Shown here: in pieces, positions 14,343 through 24,299 of the stretch
Layout of the letters: each line of letters opens with the position of its first letter
Position numbering within the stretch: position 1 is the first letter of the stretch
Virus record (IMG/VR): IMGVR_UViG_3300050821_004459
Location: 31,454-95,453 of that record
Source: a virus
Direction: 5' to 3' (one strand)
DNA: 64,000 bases
Translations under genes and position numbers: made by a program
Notes under the pieces: model-generated
Told to the model about the DNA's origin: nothing
Database searches by the model: none
Seen by the model: the letters and a program-made list of their open reading frames with translations, nothing else

Positions 14343-17300
14343 ATGCCTAGCCTTTCCACTATCGAGTTGGTGCAAACAATGCTTGGGCTACCAGTAGTTG
14401 CCACCCAGCCAGCCTGAAATCCAATATTAGTTGTCGAAGTGCAGTCAAGACCGGATGTGCTCTGCAAGTCAAATGCATAACTTTTGCTGGAACTACCAGC
14501 CACTGAAGTCGTCCAGGTGAAGAATCCTGACAGTGTAGCAGCAGCACTTGATCCACCACTTCCGAATACTATCTGCGCAATACAATGCCAGTGGAATCCA
14601 TTACTTGTAGCCAGGTCTGGTCCTGTTTGTGTAAGACCCATTACAGTGTTAAATGTGAATATCTGAAATTTCAGGGCAACTGAGGTTGACCCCATCGTCC
14701 CATGTCCGCCACAGCTTATCCGATATGCCGTAAACTGTATCGTATCATTAGCCTCGATCACATAGGCCGGGGTGAGATAATTCATGCTTGAAGTAGCATT
14801 GCTACTCCCCGCAGCATTCTGCCCCGTTGAAGCTACCATGCGACCGATGGTGCCATTCGGGCTTGTAAAGGCCGGCACCCCTACAGCATCAGACCATATT
14901 GTCGTTCCGATTGGACTAGCAGAAGGGCTACTGCCAGATGTGGTACCCAGTACCAGGCTACCAACAACCTGCAATCCCTGTGGGAACGAATTACTGTAAG
15001 CATCGGTTCCGGACACCCCGGAAATAGACACAAGCAGGTTGCCAGTAGTCGGGGTACCGGAGTATGCCATATAGCTTTCACTAGTGCCAGTTGCTATAAA
15101 CTGTGCACCGGTAATTGTAGTGGCATTTACAATTCCGGCAACTACAATTCCACTAACAAGTTCCCCTGCAGAAATCGTATTGGCGGCAATATTGCTACCG
15201 GTAATAGTGTTGGCAGCAATATTGCTCGCAACAATCGTGCCAGCCTGGATTAGGGATGATATGATTGTACCAGCTTGAATAACATCAGTAGCATTGAAGG
15301 TGGTTGGCTGCCACGCCCCGGATTCCCATTGGCTAATTAGTCCGGTGGTGCTATTAATCCATATGTCTCCGTTGTTAGGGGTGGCCGGAGCAGTAGAGCT
15401 AATCGTGACTAGCTGGCTATCCGGAGATAGCGATACGATAGCCTGCCCTAGCATCTCCGATTGGAGAATAGCATTCTGGATCAGGCCTTCAATATTAGAT
15501 GTACTAGCCGAAGTATTCCCAGATACGGGCGATCCTATGACCTGATTCGAAACAACAGTACCAGGCGAGTAACCGCTACTGTACGGAATTTCAGGAACGG
15601 TGTTGAATGTTATGGTCCATGTGAGAGCATTTATAGTTTCGGACCATCCGAACACCAATTGCTGTATCGTAGTGTTTACAAGGAACGATGGCGGATTCGT
15701 GATCTGCAGGTAGTCGCCAATCCGCATCGAGGGAATTGACGAGAAGAACGAAGCAACCTGCGATCTTGAAAGATCAAATTGAACAGTGGGGTAACGCTCC
15801 TGACTTACCGTGCCCTGCAGCAGTAGCCAGTTCGCTATCCCGGAAATCTGCGAGTCTAGTGATGTACTTACATTACGGGAATAATTGTATCCGGGCCCAA
15901 TGCCATTTGGCGGAGCCTGTACACTCATAACTCCAACGGTCAGGATAGCATTTACCGTGAATCCGTCATAGTTGGATACAGATACATTATTCCTTGCCAT
16001 CTGATCATCGTAGGTTGGGGTCATCGAGCCAGCTAGAGTTGCACTAGTGAAGCTAACTACGAGTGCAGCCGATTGACTTTGCATACTAGCTAGGGAACGA
16101 TAACCAAGTCCAAACTGATCTCTACTTTCATATAGCAAGCCACAGTCAGTATTCTCAATCAACTGCAAAACGTTCATGATTGTATCATCGACCTGCGGGC
16201 CCATGGTAGCAGTACTAGTGTTAGTCCCTATGGTCTCAGATGCAATTCCCAATTCAGAGCAAAGCCGAGTGAACCGGTCCATGGCATATTCACCGATGTA
16301 CCCATTCAGAGGATACTGAGCACTGGTAAGACTTGGCACCTGATAATCAACGTATAGGTGCCCGACGGCCGTACTATACAGCACTCCTGCACGATTTATC
16401 AGGACCTTAGACACAGCAGCAATAGTGGAGGACGTAGAGTAGGTGCCAGTTACGCTCTCCGTAATGGATGATGCTCCCGGTTTGATAACACGGAGCGCCC
16501 AGGCAATATTAGATCCAGACGGGGTAAGCTCCGCGCTTACCAGTATCGCAACCCCCTGGTAGTTACCGGTGGTTGTTCCAGTAAACAGAATGGTTCCGCC
16601 GGAGTTCCTGCCATCAATAGTCAGCGTGCCATTGAAATTCAGATACACTTCAAGTTTTGCAACTGTACCGGAGCTATCGGTCTCTGATATACACCAATCG
16701 GAAGTACCCGAGGCACTATCACCACCAGTCGGCACGTACAGAAGATATCTGGTTACATTATTTGTTGGGGTCCCACCAGAAGGAACTGTGAATGTAGATA
16801 TCGATGCATTTAGCTGGCAGATCGCATCACTGCCCTGGAAATTAGATACAGCCCCGAAGCTGGGCGGACCTCCGCTAAATGTACCATTAGACTCGCCCGG
16901 TAGAGCCGCGACCCAGGCTGTTGATCCAGAGCCATCCTCCATGGCCCAGTAAGCATGCGGGGCGCTAGAACCGGTCAGGCTAATCATATTGTACCGGTAA
17001 TAGGGGCTGCCTATTGTTACTGTATTCTGTGACAGACGCCGTACGATACCGCTAACCGTAATGTTGGCATATACATCAGTGCCGGTAGAGTCAAAGGCTG
17101 GCGGCCATTCAGATACCTCGCCCCAGAATCGATATCCACTATAAGTAACAAAAGTGGAGGACTCGGAGTTCACCGAAATCCGGAGCTGAGTATTTCGAGT
17201 GATGTACGGGTAGTAAGCCCCGGATGTATTAATCGGGCTGAAACGCCCATCTCGGTTATTCAGAGTGAGTGTTGCCTGAGCAGCCTGTATCGTAGACTGC

Positions 17301-17434
17301 TCATCGGCTCGACCAATGCCGGTTATCTGTATTGGATTACGCTGATAAACATACGTAGATATATCAGTCCACGTAGCATTGACCAATAGCTCGACTTTGA
17401 CGCCGAGGATATTAGCCGGGAACGGAGCTACCAT
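14339..17434 (-). CDS. Large minor tail protein
   Basis: A 1031-residue virion protein directly after the tape measure gene, overlapping it by the ATGA pattern. The N-terminus (VELLVNATWTDISTYVYQRN, then TLTLNNRDGRFSP) is the fold seen in actinophage minor tail proteins of the distal-tail/baseplate hub type. The middle is Ser/Thr/Gly-rich beta structure. Around residues 700-760 the repeating IQAGTIVASNIAANTITGSN pattern suggests a short beta-helix or triple-stranded stem, and the C-terminus is a beta-rich region that could bind receptors. Confidence 0.8.
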   Translation of the reverse strand: MVAPFPANILGVKVELLVNATWTDISTYVYQRNPIQITGIGRADEQSTIQAAQATLTLNNRDGRFSPINTSGAYYPYITRNTQLRISVNSESSTFVTYSGYRFWGEVSEWPPAFDSTGTDVYANITVSGIVRRLSQNTVTIGSPYYRYNMISLTGSSAPHAYWAMEDGSGSTAWVAALPGESNGTFSGGPPSFGAVSNFQGSDAICQLNASISTFTVPSGGTPTNNVTRYLLYVPTGGDSASGTSDWCISETDSSGTVAKLEVYLNFNGTLTIDGRNSGGTILFTGTTTGNYQGVAILVSAELTPSGSNIAWALRVIKPGASSITESVTGTYSTSSTIAAVSKVLINRAGVLYSTAVGHLYVDYQVPSLTSAQYPLNGYIGEYAMDRFTRLCSELGIASETIGTNTSTATMGPQVDDTIMNVLQLIENTDCGLLYESRDQFGLGYRSLASMQSQSAALVVSFTSATLAGSMTPTYDDQMARNNVSVSNYDGFTVNAILTVGVMSVQAPPNGIGPGYNYSRNVSTSLDSQISGIANWLLLQGTVSQERYPTVQFDLSRSQVASFFSSIPSMRIGDYLQITNPPSFLVNTTIQQLVFGWSETINALTWTITFNTVPEIPYSSGYSPGTVVSNQVIGSPVSGNTSASTSNIEGLIQNAILQSEMLGQAIVSLSPDSQLVTISSTAPATPNNGDIWINSTTGLISQWESGAWQPTTFNATDVIQAGTIISSLIQAGTIVASNIAANTITGSNIAANTISAGELVSGIVVAGIVNATTITGAQFIATGTSESYMAYSGTPTTGNLLVSISGVSGTDAYSNSFPQGLQVVGSLVLGTTSGSSPSASPIGTTIWSDAVGVPAFTSPNGTIGRMVASTGQNAAGSSNATSSMNYLTPAYVIEANDTIQFTAYRISCGGHGTMGSTSVALKFQIFTFNTVMGLTQTGPDLATSNGFHWHCIAQIVFGSGGSSAAATLSGFFTWTTSVAGSSSKSYAFDLQSTSGLDCTSTTNIGFQAGWVATTGSPSIVCTNSIVERLGI

Positions 17435-20400
17435 CAGTTATTCTTCCCGAACGCACTCTGCACGTTACCTCCGCCACGAACACGGACCCACTTCTTTAGC
17501 ATCTTTACCATGAACTGTTCAAAATCAGAATTGCCGCCAGTCACTTCGAGGCAAGTCGATCCACTACCACCCCCGGTATCATTAGACAGATGCTCCGGTC
17601 TTCCGGTCCCATTGTAGGCCAGGTTCATACCGGGCTTGAGCCAGCCCCCATTGTCATACCAGTTATACTGCAACTCGTGCGCCCAGGCATTCTGCGGATT
17701 GCCATAACGCCCAGAGATATATCCGATCCCCCACTGCTCCTGGGCGTATACGTTCGAGCTACCGCCCGCGCTGGCCGGCCATGCGGCCTGCGGCATCTTT
17801 GTGAATGGCAGGGCCTGGGGAATTCCATATGCACCGGAAGACGGGTTATTCGCAAACTGGTTCCATCCTGATTCCTGGTTCCAAAGCGCGACCCAGTCTG
17901 TCCAGTTAAATACGTCCGTCCATGATGGCATGAGAGCCCTGGCGATAGCCTGGTTTGTAGAAGCACTCCCGCCGCCGGAAGGGTACGGGCCACCGCCCGT
18001 TGGCTTTATTTTCCCAAGAGCAGATTTTAGGTCGTTAGCCGCAGACTGTCCGAATGCCCCCTCCCAGTCCTTCGTGAATGTGACCCCGTAGCCACCGGCG
18101 GTATCGACCAGGCCGCCAGCGGACATCCCGGGCACACCCATCATCGCGAGTAGCCCTGCATACTTCCTTGTCCTGTATTTATCGACGACAGCCTCGCCAG
18201 GCTCCAGGAGTCGCAGTAGTTTGTCTCCGCCACCGAAACCGGGCAGTAGACCACCAGTACTGAGACCACCGAGCACCATATGTGCAGTAGTCTGGCTCAT
18301 ACCGGGCAGAGTAGAAGTTTCAGATATCCCGCCGCTACCACTCATGTGTAGACCGACCGAAACCGTCTTGCCCTTCAGCGCATTGATCTGGCCCTGCAAG
18401 TTCTGCACATAGCTCTTAGCATCCTGTGCGGAAATTCCGGTCTTCTCAAGGTCATTGATGAGGTTCTGCCTTGCATTATGATATGCGCTAGTCTCATCAC
18501 CGCCGTGCGTCAGGGCATCGGTGAACTGCTGCATGGCTTGGGTCGCACCACTAGACTTCAGCAAGTCGGCCTGGAACTGACTGGTAAGCTGTGTCTGCAA
18601 TACATTGGCGAGCTGCCCGGCCTTAATCGTAGACTGGGCTATGATCCCATTCAGGCCCTGCAGAGATGTGCTATTATTATTGACCCATGTATTCAGGTTC
18701 TTCAGGCTAACCGTGCCAGGGCCAAGCGCATCATTGATCATTGCAACAATCGTAGCGCGGGCTGCGTCATTGTTGCCAGCGAATGGGATCATCTGCGCGG
18801 CTATCGTAGCTGTCGCCGTCGTTAGATTCTTGGTGCTAGCTTCCTGCTGTTCAAGTGCATCGATTACCTGCTGGCCGCTAGTCACCTGCGAGTAGAATGA
18901 TTGCTGCATAGTATAGTCAGCCTGGGTAGTCCCGCCCATAGCAGCACCGACTAGGCTCACCGAGTTCTTGATATCACCTAGAGTGTGACTAGCAGTAGAT
19001 GCAGCGTTGCTCGTTGCACCGAAGTTGCTAGTCATGGTAGCGAGTCCAAGAGCGAACGTGTCTAGACTCGACTCGCCTTCGGTCACAACAGTCATCAGAT
19101 TATCCTGCGCCTGTGTGATGCTCTGGATACTATGCAGCATGTCGCCCAAGAACTGCTCCGGACCACTCAGAGCATTCATTGCAGCAGCGTACCGTCCGGT
19201 GCCGGTAGCTAGCGACTTGATAGCATCATTGTATCCCTCAGCCTCAATAATACTTTCTGCAAATTGCTGCTTACTTGTGGTCAGGAATTGGCTGCTACTT
19301 ATTCCCGCATTATTAAATGCAGCGAGAGCATTGCTAGCACTCCCAAATACACCAGCAGCAATTTTCATATTGCTATTGTATATTGATTGGTCCTGCTGTG
19401 CCGTCTGAATAACCGCAGAATAATCTTCAACATTTTGTTTGGCTTGGTAATAAGCCTGTGAGTATTCTATTACTTCATGTGTTACACCATGGAAATCAGG
19501 TAGCTTTACTTCGTGCGCAGAACTTGCAAGATCATTTTGCTGCTGCTTCGCATAATAGAGAGCTGTGCTGTAATTAGTTATATCATCAGTTATAGTAGAG
19601 CCTAGTGCAGATAGCTTTACGGCCGTGATAGACTGCTGGACTCCCGAGGCAAACTGCTGTGCGGCACTTTTCGCATTTACCAGAGAATAGATAAGGACAC
19701 CTATCGCAGCTGCTGCAATAGTAATCCATCCCCATGGCAGAGTTGCAGCACTTTCGGCTTGAGCTGCAAAGTCGCCCATAACATTAGCTGCGCCACTAGC
19801 CCCGATCTTGCCAAATCCCAATCCAATATTGAGTAGCATAGGAGCCAGACCCGCTAGGGTCTTGGACACAAGGAGAGCTGCGGCAGTCCCTAGAAGACCT
19901 ATGTAAAGGAATGCTCCATGTGCTGCGAGACCAATCCCTATCAGTTTCTCGCCTATACCAGACCCCGTAACGTTCTCCACAAAGTGCGAGAATGCATCCG
20001 CAACATTCAGGATGACCTCGGCATAACCCGGCATCACCTTGAAGAAGTTGCCAAGAATGCCACCAATGTTACCTATCAGGTCACCCCAGCCAGCCAGGTC
20101 AGATGCAGAGTTCTTCATGAACCCGCTGAACCCAGCACCCTGCGTCATCGCATAAGTGAAGCGAGCCCCTAGCTGATCTAGAACAGATCCGGCGGCTAGC
20201 GCTACGCTCTGTAGAAGTCCGGCATTCTTATTGACTACCTGCAGGCCCTCCCCGAGAAGGACATACACCTCTGGCTGAGCGGCCTGATTCATTTTGGAGA
20301 ATGCACCAGTTAGTGGATACACAGATTGCCCGGTCATATCAATGACCTTGTCCATGTTCACAAAGTGATTGTATATCTCATCCGCACTGTCAACTCCGGC

Positions 20401-21741
20401 GGCCGCAAACGCCGCGAGGCCAAGTGCAGCAGGTATCAGAGTCGCGCCAACTTCAATTATGCCATCAATGAGCATGTGAATGCCGGATGCCGTAGCAATA
20501 AATGCCGGCAGCATTCCATTAAGTGCTCCACCGAAGAGAGAGAGGTGTCCTCCAAGCCCGCCCCATAGGATTCCGCCCGACTGCCACATCGGGATACCCC
20601 TGGTAAAGTTGTCATTGAATTGCGATAGGACGGCGGAAGCTACTGCGAATCCACTACTGCTCAGAGCACGGAGGTCGCCAAGAAGAGAACGGGTTCCACT
20701 TCCTGCCGATGCCATAGCACTAACTAGACCATCGCCGATAGAGCTTGCATATAGCCTCGCGCCAGTGATGGCCTGACCGCCCATGTAACTTCCGATATCA
20801 CGCAGGGCATTGAAAGCATCACCGACAGAAGACGGGAAGGCACGCCACGCATTGCCAGCGGAAGTCGCGGCATTAAGCATTTTATCTTGCATGTACTGCC
20901 CGAGAAACTGCAGGACTCTATATGTACCCGAAGCACCGTTTGTTACATTATCCCACATATTAGCTAGATTAGGTAGCATGTTCGAGAAAAGATCACCGAA
21001 CATAGCGCCATACCTAGTGCCATCATCAAGGCCAGCAGAATAATCTAGAACGTCCTTTAGTGCATCGCTGAAGGCATTATCAGAGTCACGAAGGGAACTG
21101 CCCATATCCTCGGAAGCTTTAACCGCATCATCCCAGGATATAGCAAGATGCCCCATATCCGCATTCGCGAGCTTTACTGCATCATCCCATGCCGTCAGGG
21201 AAGATACATCGCCAAACTTCGGAATTTTAGATGCATCATAATTAATGGGGACACTAAGCCCCGTCATACTAAACTTGGGTAGTTTACCGATATCAAAGTT
21301 TACCGGGATTGTTTCGCTAAGCTGCCCAATCCATCCTAGCTGCTTAGTCAGACTAGACTGGTTAATGTTCATGTCCATGATGTCAGCAATGCCAGCTTGC
21401 TGAATAAGTCTCTTCAGGAACTGCAGCTGTGTGATGATCCTGCCCTGCGGAATGTTAATATCCGCTATGTCTGCGATTCCTAGGGACTGCACCCTAGACT
21501 TAATTGACGTCAGTGACGAGTTAATTTCACTCGTGCCAATCTTGACGATTGACATATCACTGATATTTTCCTTGAGCTTGTCTATCTTGTCTGATACACT
21601 ATCGATGTTATCCGACATAGTGCTTGTATCAATGGCACCCTTGGACGCACTCTTCAGCGCCTCCATCTTGGCGAGGGCAGCAGCAAATGCAGGCCCGGTC
21701 AGATCTGTAGCCGTAATCCTAATGTTTACTTCATTAGCCAT
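17434..21741 (-). CDS. Tape measure protein with C-terminal transglycosylase-like domain
   Basis: 1435 residues, the longest gene in the window. Long helical stretches, several hydrophobic segments between about 390 and 700 (for example LIGIGLAAHGAFLYIGLLGT) and Ala/Gln-rich helices are typical of tape measure proteins, which set tail length and pass into the host envelope. The last 180 residues hold a lysozyme-like domain: NQESGWNQFANNPSSGAYG with the probable catalytic Glu, IPQALPFTKMP, and WGIGYISGRYGNPQNAWAH. Preceded by the frameshifting chaperone genes, as expected. GGAGG lies 8 bases before ATG. Confidence 0.92.
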   Translation of the reverse strand: MANEVNIRITATDLTGPAFAAALAKMEALKSASKGAIDTSTMSDNIDSVSDKIDKLKENISDMSIVKIGTSEINSSLTSIKSRVQSLGIADIADINIPQGRIITQLQFLKRLIQQAGIADIMDMNINQSSLTKQLGWIGQLSETIPVNFDIGKLPKFSMTGLSVPINYDASKIPKFGDVSSLTAWDDAVKLANADMGHLAISWDDAVKASEDMGSSLRDSDNAFSDALKDVLDYSAGLDDGTRYGAMFGDLFSNMLPNLANMWDNVTNGASGTYRVLQFLGQYMQDKMLNAATSAGNAWRAFPSSVGDAFNALRDIGSYMGGQAITGARLYASSIGDGLVSAMASAGSGTRSLLGDLRALSSSGFAVASAVLSQFNDNFTRGIPMWQSGGILWGGLGGHLSLFGGALNGMLPAFIATASGIHMLIDGIIEVGATLIPAALGLAAFAAAGVDSADEIYNHFVNMDKVIDMTGQSVYPLTGAFSKMNQAAQPEVYVLLGEGLQVVNKNAGLLQSVALAAGSVLDQLGARFTYAMTQGAGFSGFMKNSASDLAGWGDLIGNIGGILGNFFKVMPGYAEVILNVADAFSHFVENVTGSGIGEKLIGIGLAAHGAFLYIGLLGTAAALLVSKTLAGLAPMLLNIGLGFGKIGASGAANVMGDFAAQAESAATLPWGWITIAAAAIGVLIYSLVNAKSAAQQFASGVQQSITAVKLSALGSTITDDITNYSTALYYAKQQQNDLASSAHEVKLPDFHGVTHEVIEYSQAYYQAKQNVEDYSAVIQTAQQDQSIYNSNMKIAAGVFGSASNALAAFNNAGISSSQFLTTSKQQFAESIIEAEGYNDAIKSLATGTGRYAAAMNALSGPEQFLGDMLHSIQSITQAQDNLMTVVTEGESSLDTFALGLATMTSNFGATSNAASTASHTLGDIKNSVSLVGAAMGGTTQADYTMQQSFYSQVTSGQQVIDALEQQEASTKNLTTATATIAAQMIPFAGNNDAARATIVAMINDALGPGTVSLKNLNTWVNNNSTSLQGLNGIIAQSTIKAGQLANVLQTQLTSQFQADLLKSSGATQAMQQFTDALTHGGDETSAYHNARQNLINDLEKTGISAQDAKSYVQNLQGQINALKGKTVSVGLHMSGSGGISETSTLPGMSQTTAHMVLGGLSTGGLLPGFGGGDKLLRLLEPGEAVVDKYRTRKYAGLLAMMGVPGMSAGGLVDTAGGYGVTFTKDWEGAFGQSAANDLKSALGKIKPTGGGPYPSGGGSASTNQAIARALMPSWTDVFNWTDWVALWNQESGWNQFANNPSSGAYGIPQALPFTKMPQAAWPASAGGSSNVYAQEQWGIGYISGRYGNPQNAWAHELQYNWYDNGGWLKPGMNLAYNGTGRPEHLSNDTGGGSGSTCLEVTGGNSDFEQFMVKMLKKWVRVRGGGNVQSAFGKNN

Positions 21742-22344
21742 AGTAATCCTCCTCCCGTGGTGCGCCCTCGTCCTCGATATGCCCCATATGGTATATCTTG
21801 AGAAGACTAATGATGCCAGCTTCCTCCTGCTTAACGACGCTAGGGACGGTGTGAAATCTGTCGCAGAGCCCGACGATAAACTCTGCTTCGTACAGTTCGT
21901 TTGGCTTGGTTATTATCCGCCCATCCCGAGTGATCGCTCCAGCGAATCGCTTCCATTCATCGAGCCTTTTCCCAGTTCCTCGGATACGCCCGCAATAGCC
22001 TTCTGCCACTGCTGCAGAATTTCCCGGATCACCACCTGCTCGTGAACGGAACATCCCTCCAGGGTGTGCGGAGTCGGCTCTCCCTCTCGGATGGAAGGGG
22101 TATCCTCACCCTCCTTGATCGGTCCATTCTGAGGGTTTTCCAGGTTCCAGTCAATCAGGTAGTCAAGGAACCTCTGCGTTGCTTTGTCATTATTGTCAGC
22201 CACATCGACGTTTGTTGCGGCCTGCCAGCGAAGCATTTCGTTGAACTCCGCGACCGTCGGGCATCCCACCTTGATCCTAAGCCCATCAAGGAATGTGCCC
22301 TCGAAATGTAGATTGTAGACAGTCTTCTCCGGACGGAATCCCAT
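21734..22344 (-). CDS. Tail assembly chaperone, long frameshift product (gpGT-like)
   Basis: Produced by -1 ribosomal frameshifting at GGGAAAA (21967-21973) from the frame that starts at 22344 into the frame ending at 21734; the fused product is 203 residues. After the shift the sequence is RLDEWKRFAGAITRDGRIIT and on to a Glu/Asp-rich end overlapping the tape measure start by 8 bases. The second frame has no convincing start of its own near the join. In lambda-like phages gpG and gpGT bind the tape measure and recruit tube subunits. Confidence 0.85.
21913..22344 (-). CDS. Tail assembly chaperone, short product (gpG-like)
   Basis: 143 residues from ATG 22344 (AAGGGA ribosome site 5 bases before), starting MGFRPEKTVYNLHFEGTF. 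An open frame extends upstream to 22455 but that part overlaps nothing conserved. The N-terminal region resembles actinophage tail chaperones that begin with a beta-strand EGLxVKxxS-type block; the C-terminus is acidic. It stops at 21913 after the slippery site. Its place between the tail tube and tape measure genes fixes the role. Confidence 0.85.
   Translation of the reverse strand: MGFRPEKTVYNLHFEGTFLDGLRIKVGCPTVAEFNEMLRWQAATNVDVADNNDKATQRFLDYLIDWNLENPQNGPIKEGEDTPSIREGEPTPHTLEGCSVHEQVVIREILQQWQKAIAGVSEELGKGSMNGSDSLERSLGMGG
21967..21973 (-). promoter_or_regulatory. Programmed -1 frameshift slippery site GGGAAAA
   Basis: On the - strand the codons CTG GGA AAA GGC contain the canonical heptamer G GGA AAA in the zero frame. 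A -1 slip yields AAA then AGG CTC GAT GAA, which enters the second chaperone frame exactly. Both frames are open across about 140 bases. The arrangement is the classical one for tail assembly chaperones. Confidence 0.9.
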
Positions 22345-22436
22345 TATAATCCCTTGCATTATGTATGTGATTGTATATGCGATGTAGCAGGCGAGTCCCG
22401 ACAGATGAGATGTAATATCCATCGGGACTCCCCTGG

Positions 22437-22865
22437 TTAAGCGTGCGTTGTCCATGTAGGGGAATTACCATCCGCGAGTTGCCCTGGAACCTGCCAGGTA
22501 AGCTCGCCGGTATTCGCACGAGTGATCTGGTAGTCAGTCAAAACATTGTTTACCACGAGGCTCGGCTGACCGGTGGTAGCTCCCAGAGGGTCAATCTCGA
22601 CCGACCGGACTACTGTCGTGGATGGTACTGTCGCGAACACCGCGTGCGACATATTGGCAGCAGTATTGAAAACCCCGTTGAGGGTCAGCGTGTAGTCCGC
22701 GAGGAGCAGGATCGTCTCATTCGCAAACTTGTCAACACCGGTGACATCCTGCGTCGCGCGGGGCGTCGTGAACGCATAGTTCGTGCAGTCATTGGTGATC
22801 GTGCGAGCCACAGAGCCCGAGTCCTGCACGATAATTGCGCCACCAAGTCCAGAGGTCTTTGCCAT
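22437..22865 (-). CDS. Major tail tube protein candidate
   Basis: 142 residues, beta-rich, just before the tail chaperones, which is where siphoviruses encode the tube protein. Features are TNDCTNYAFTTPRATQDVTG, ILLLADYTLTLNGVFN, HAVFATVPS and LTWQVPGQLADG, a pattern I recognise from small actinophage tube proteins. The start MAKTSGLGGAI is nearly the same as that of the gene at 23343-24287 (MAKQSGLGDNF), suggesting distant paralogy. Either of the two could be the main tube subunit. Confidence 0.65.
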   Translation of the reverse strand: MAKTSGLGGAIIVQDSGSVARTITNDCTNYAFTTPRATQDVTGVDKFANETILLLADYTLTLNGVFNTAANMSHAVFATVPSTTVVRSVEIDPLGATTGQPSLVVNNVLTDYQITRANTGELTWQVPGQLADGNSPTWTTHA

Positions 22866-22869
22866 TGAA

Positions 22870-23343
22870 TTACCCTCTCTTCTGTGTTTCTATAATTTTG
22901 TTCTGGTTGATCGAGAAATCCTCGACCCAGTCATCGATGTACTTATGCTGCACCGGCGGCGCGAAGTACTTACGCCAGTCCCCTGCCCTAACGAACAGAA
23001 GCGGTTCCCGGCCGACCGGTAGCCGGTGGTCATGTTTCGTTCCGGCAAACCCCTCGTTGCCGGGAGGATAAATGAAATGGAATAGATACATTCCCTCTCG
23101 ATCTATCGTGTATGATCGTGTCTTATCGTGCGTGACATAGTCGAATTGCTTCTCGCCAAGAGGGGTGCTCTTGTCAATGGTAAGAACGAATCCGTTCAGG
23201 AAGTCTTCACAGTTCACCTCCTCACATGTCGCTTTACGCCAGTGTGTACTCAAGGGACGCGACCAGGAGTATGTCTTGTAATTTTCCGGTCCGACCTTAG
23301 ACACCAGTCTGTTTAGAGGCGGCGGAGTGAATCTTGGAGGCAT
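22870..23343 (-). CDS. Conserved actinophage virion-region protein
   Basis: 157 residues. The order TYSWSRPLSTHWRKATCEEV, CEDFLNGF, REGMYLFHFIYPPG, and FVRAGDWRKYFAP followed by DDWVEDFSINQNKI matches a protein family present in tail regions of many actinophages. It has no signal or membrane segment. It shares the last base with the upstream gene stop. Probably a minor tail or tail completion protein; biochemical role unknown. Confidence 0.65.
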   Translation of the reverse strand: MPPRFTPPPLNRLVSKVGPENYKTYSWSRPLSTHWRKATCEEVNCEDFLNGFVLTIDKSTPLGEKQFDYVTHDKTRSYTIDREGMYLFHFIYPPGNEGFAGTKHDHRLPVGREPLLFVRAGDWRKYFAPPVQHKYIDDWVEDFSINQNKIIETQKRG

Positions 23344-24287
23344 TAGAACACCTGTCCTGCTGTAAGGTTCCTATTCATTGCGACGACGAAAGAACAGTAC
23401 GTAAATGTACCAGTCGTAACTACCTTTAGGAATTCATCTACAGTGGTAGTGTTTGATACAGACTGGCGGAATCCCCCGATTGCTGTCTGCGATCCGAAGT
23501 CCATCAGCGTCGAGTAAGTACCACCCGAGGTAGTGGCATGTGTGATTGTAATGTCTACCGATGTTCCGACAAAGTCCAGTATCTCTAGGTAAGCCTGAGC
23601 CCCAAAGTTAGTCGCAGCACCCTGGTCGACTGCGCCTCCGACAGTCGCTGCAGTATCCGTCCGAATACCAGATGTTAGGAGGGTTCCCCACTCATACCCG
23701 AATCCGCTTGCGTCCACCTCTACCTGGAATGTCAGGTTGCCGTTGGTATCGCGCGTGCCATCGTAGTTCAGCTGAACCCCGGTCATGCAAGCAGCAGGGT
23801 TGCCAACAGCAGTGCCACGAGCATACATGCAAACCGTATTCCCCCGGGGAAGCGGAGCCAATGCATTGTGCATAGCACCAACAGCAATCCAGTTCCATGT
23901 GGGAGCTGACGAGTACGTCATGGCGATACTCGCGGAAGCAGGGAGGAGGTAGGTGCCAGCTGCAGTGCCAGCAGTTACGCCATTAATAGACACATTCGTC
24001 ACAGTCCCGGTAATAGTTACCAGTACGGCGAAATTGTATGTGCTAACATACGGCACCGTGCTCCCGGGAACAAGCGGATTTGTAACTGTTGTCGCATCCT
24101 CGAACAGCGATGTGAACTTCATAGTGCCAGAGCGAAGACCGAATAGCCGCGCCTCCGCAGACTGCTTGATTGATGTAGCCTCAAGGACGGCAATGGCTCC
24201 GCTGATCGAGTCAAGGGAGGCAATGTCTCCAGACAGATCAAAACCGCCAATGTAGAAGTTGTCGCCTAGGCCTGACTGCTTTGCCAT
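23343..24287 (-). CDS. Virion tail protein with inserted Ig-like module
   Basis: 314 residues. The scaffold (MAKQSGLGDNFYIGGFDLSG, LFGLRSGTMKFTSLFED, RGTAVGNPAACMTGVQLNYD, GFGYEWGTLLTSGIRTDTA and a beta-rich C-terminus) matches a common actinophage tail protein. Between residues about 70 and 135 it carries an insertion (NFAVLVTITGTVTNVSINGV, GTYLLPASASIAMTY, APTWNWI) that looks the same as one in the protein at 33088-33846; see the findings. Such Ig-like modules decorate virions and may bind sugars on the host. It is a second tail tube candidate. Confidence 0.7.
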   Translation of the reverse strand: MAKQSGLGDNFYIGGFDLSGDIASLDSISGAIAVLEATSIKQSAEARLFGLRSGTMKFTSLFEDATTVTNPLVPGSTVPYVSTYNFAVLVTITGTVTNVSINGVTAGTAAGTYLLPASASIAMTYSSAPTWNWIAVGAMHNALAPLPRGNTVCMYARGTAVGNPAACMTGVQLNYDGTRDTNGNLTFQVEVDASGFGYEWGTLLTSGIRTDTAATVGGAVDQGAATNFGAQAYLEILDFVGTSVDITITHATTSGGTYSTLMDFGSQTAIGGFRQSVSNTTTVDEFLKVVTTGTFTYCSFVVAMNRNLTAGQVF

Positions 24288-24299
24288 TGCACCCTCTCC

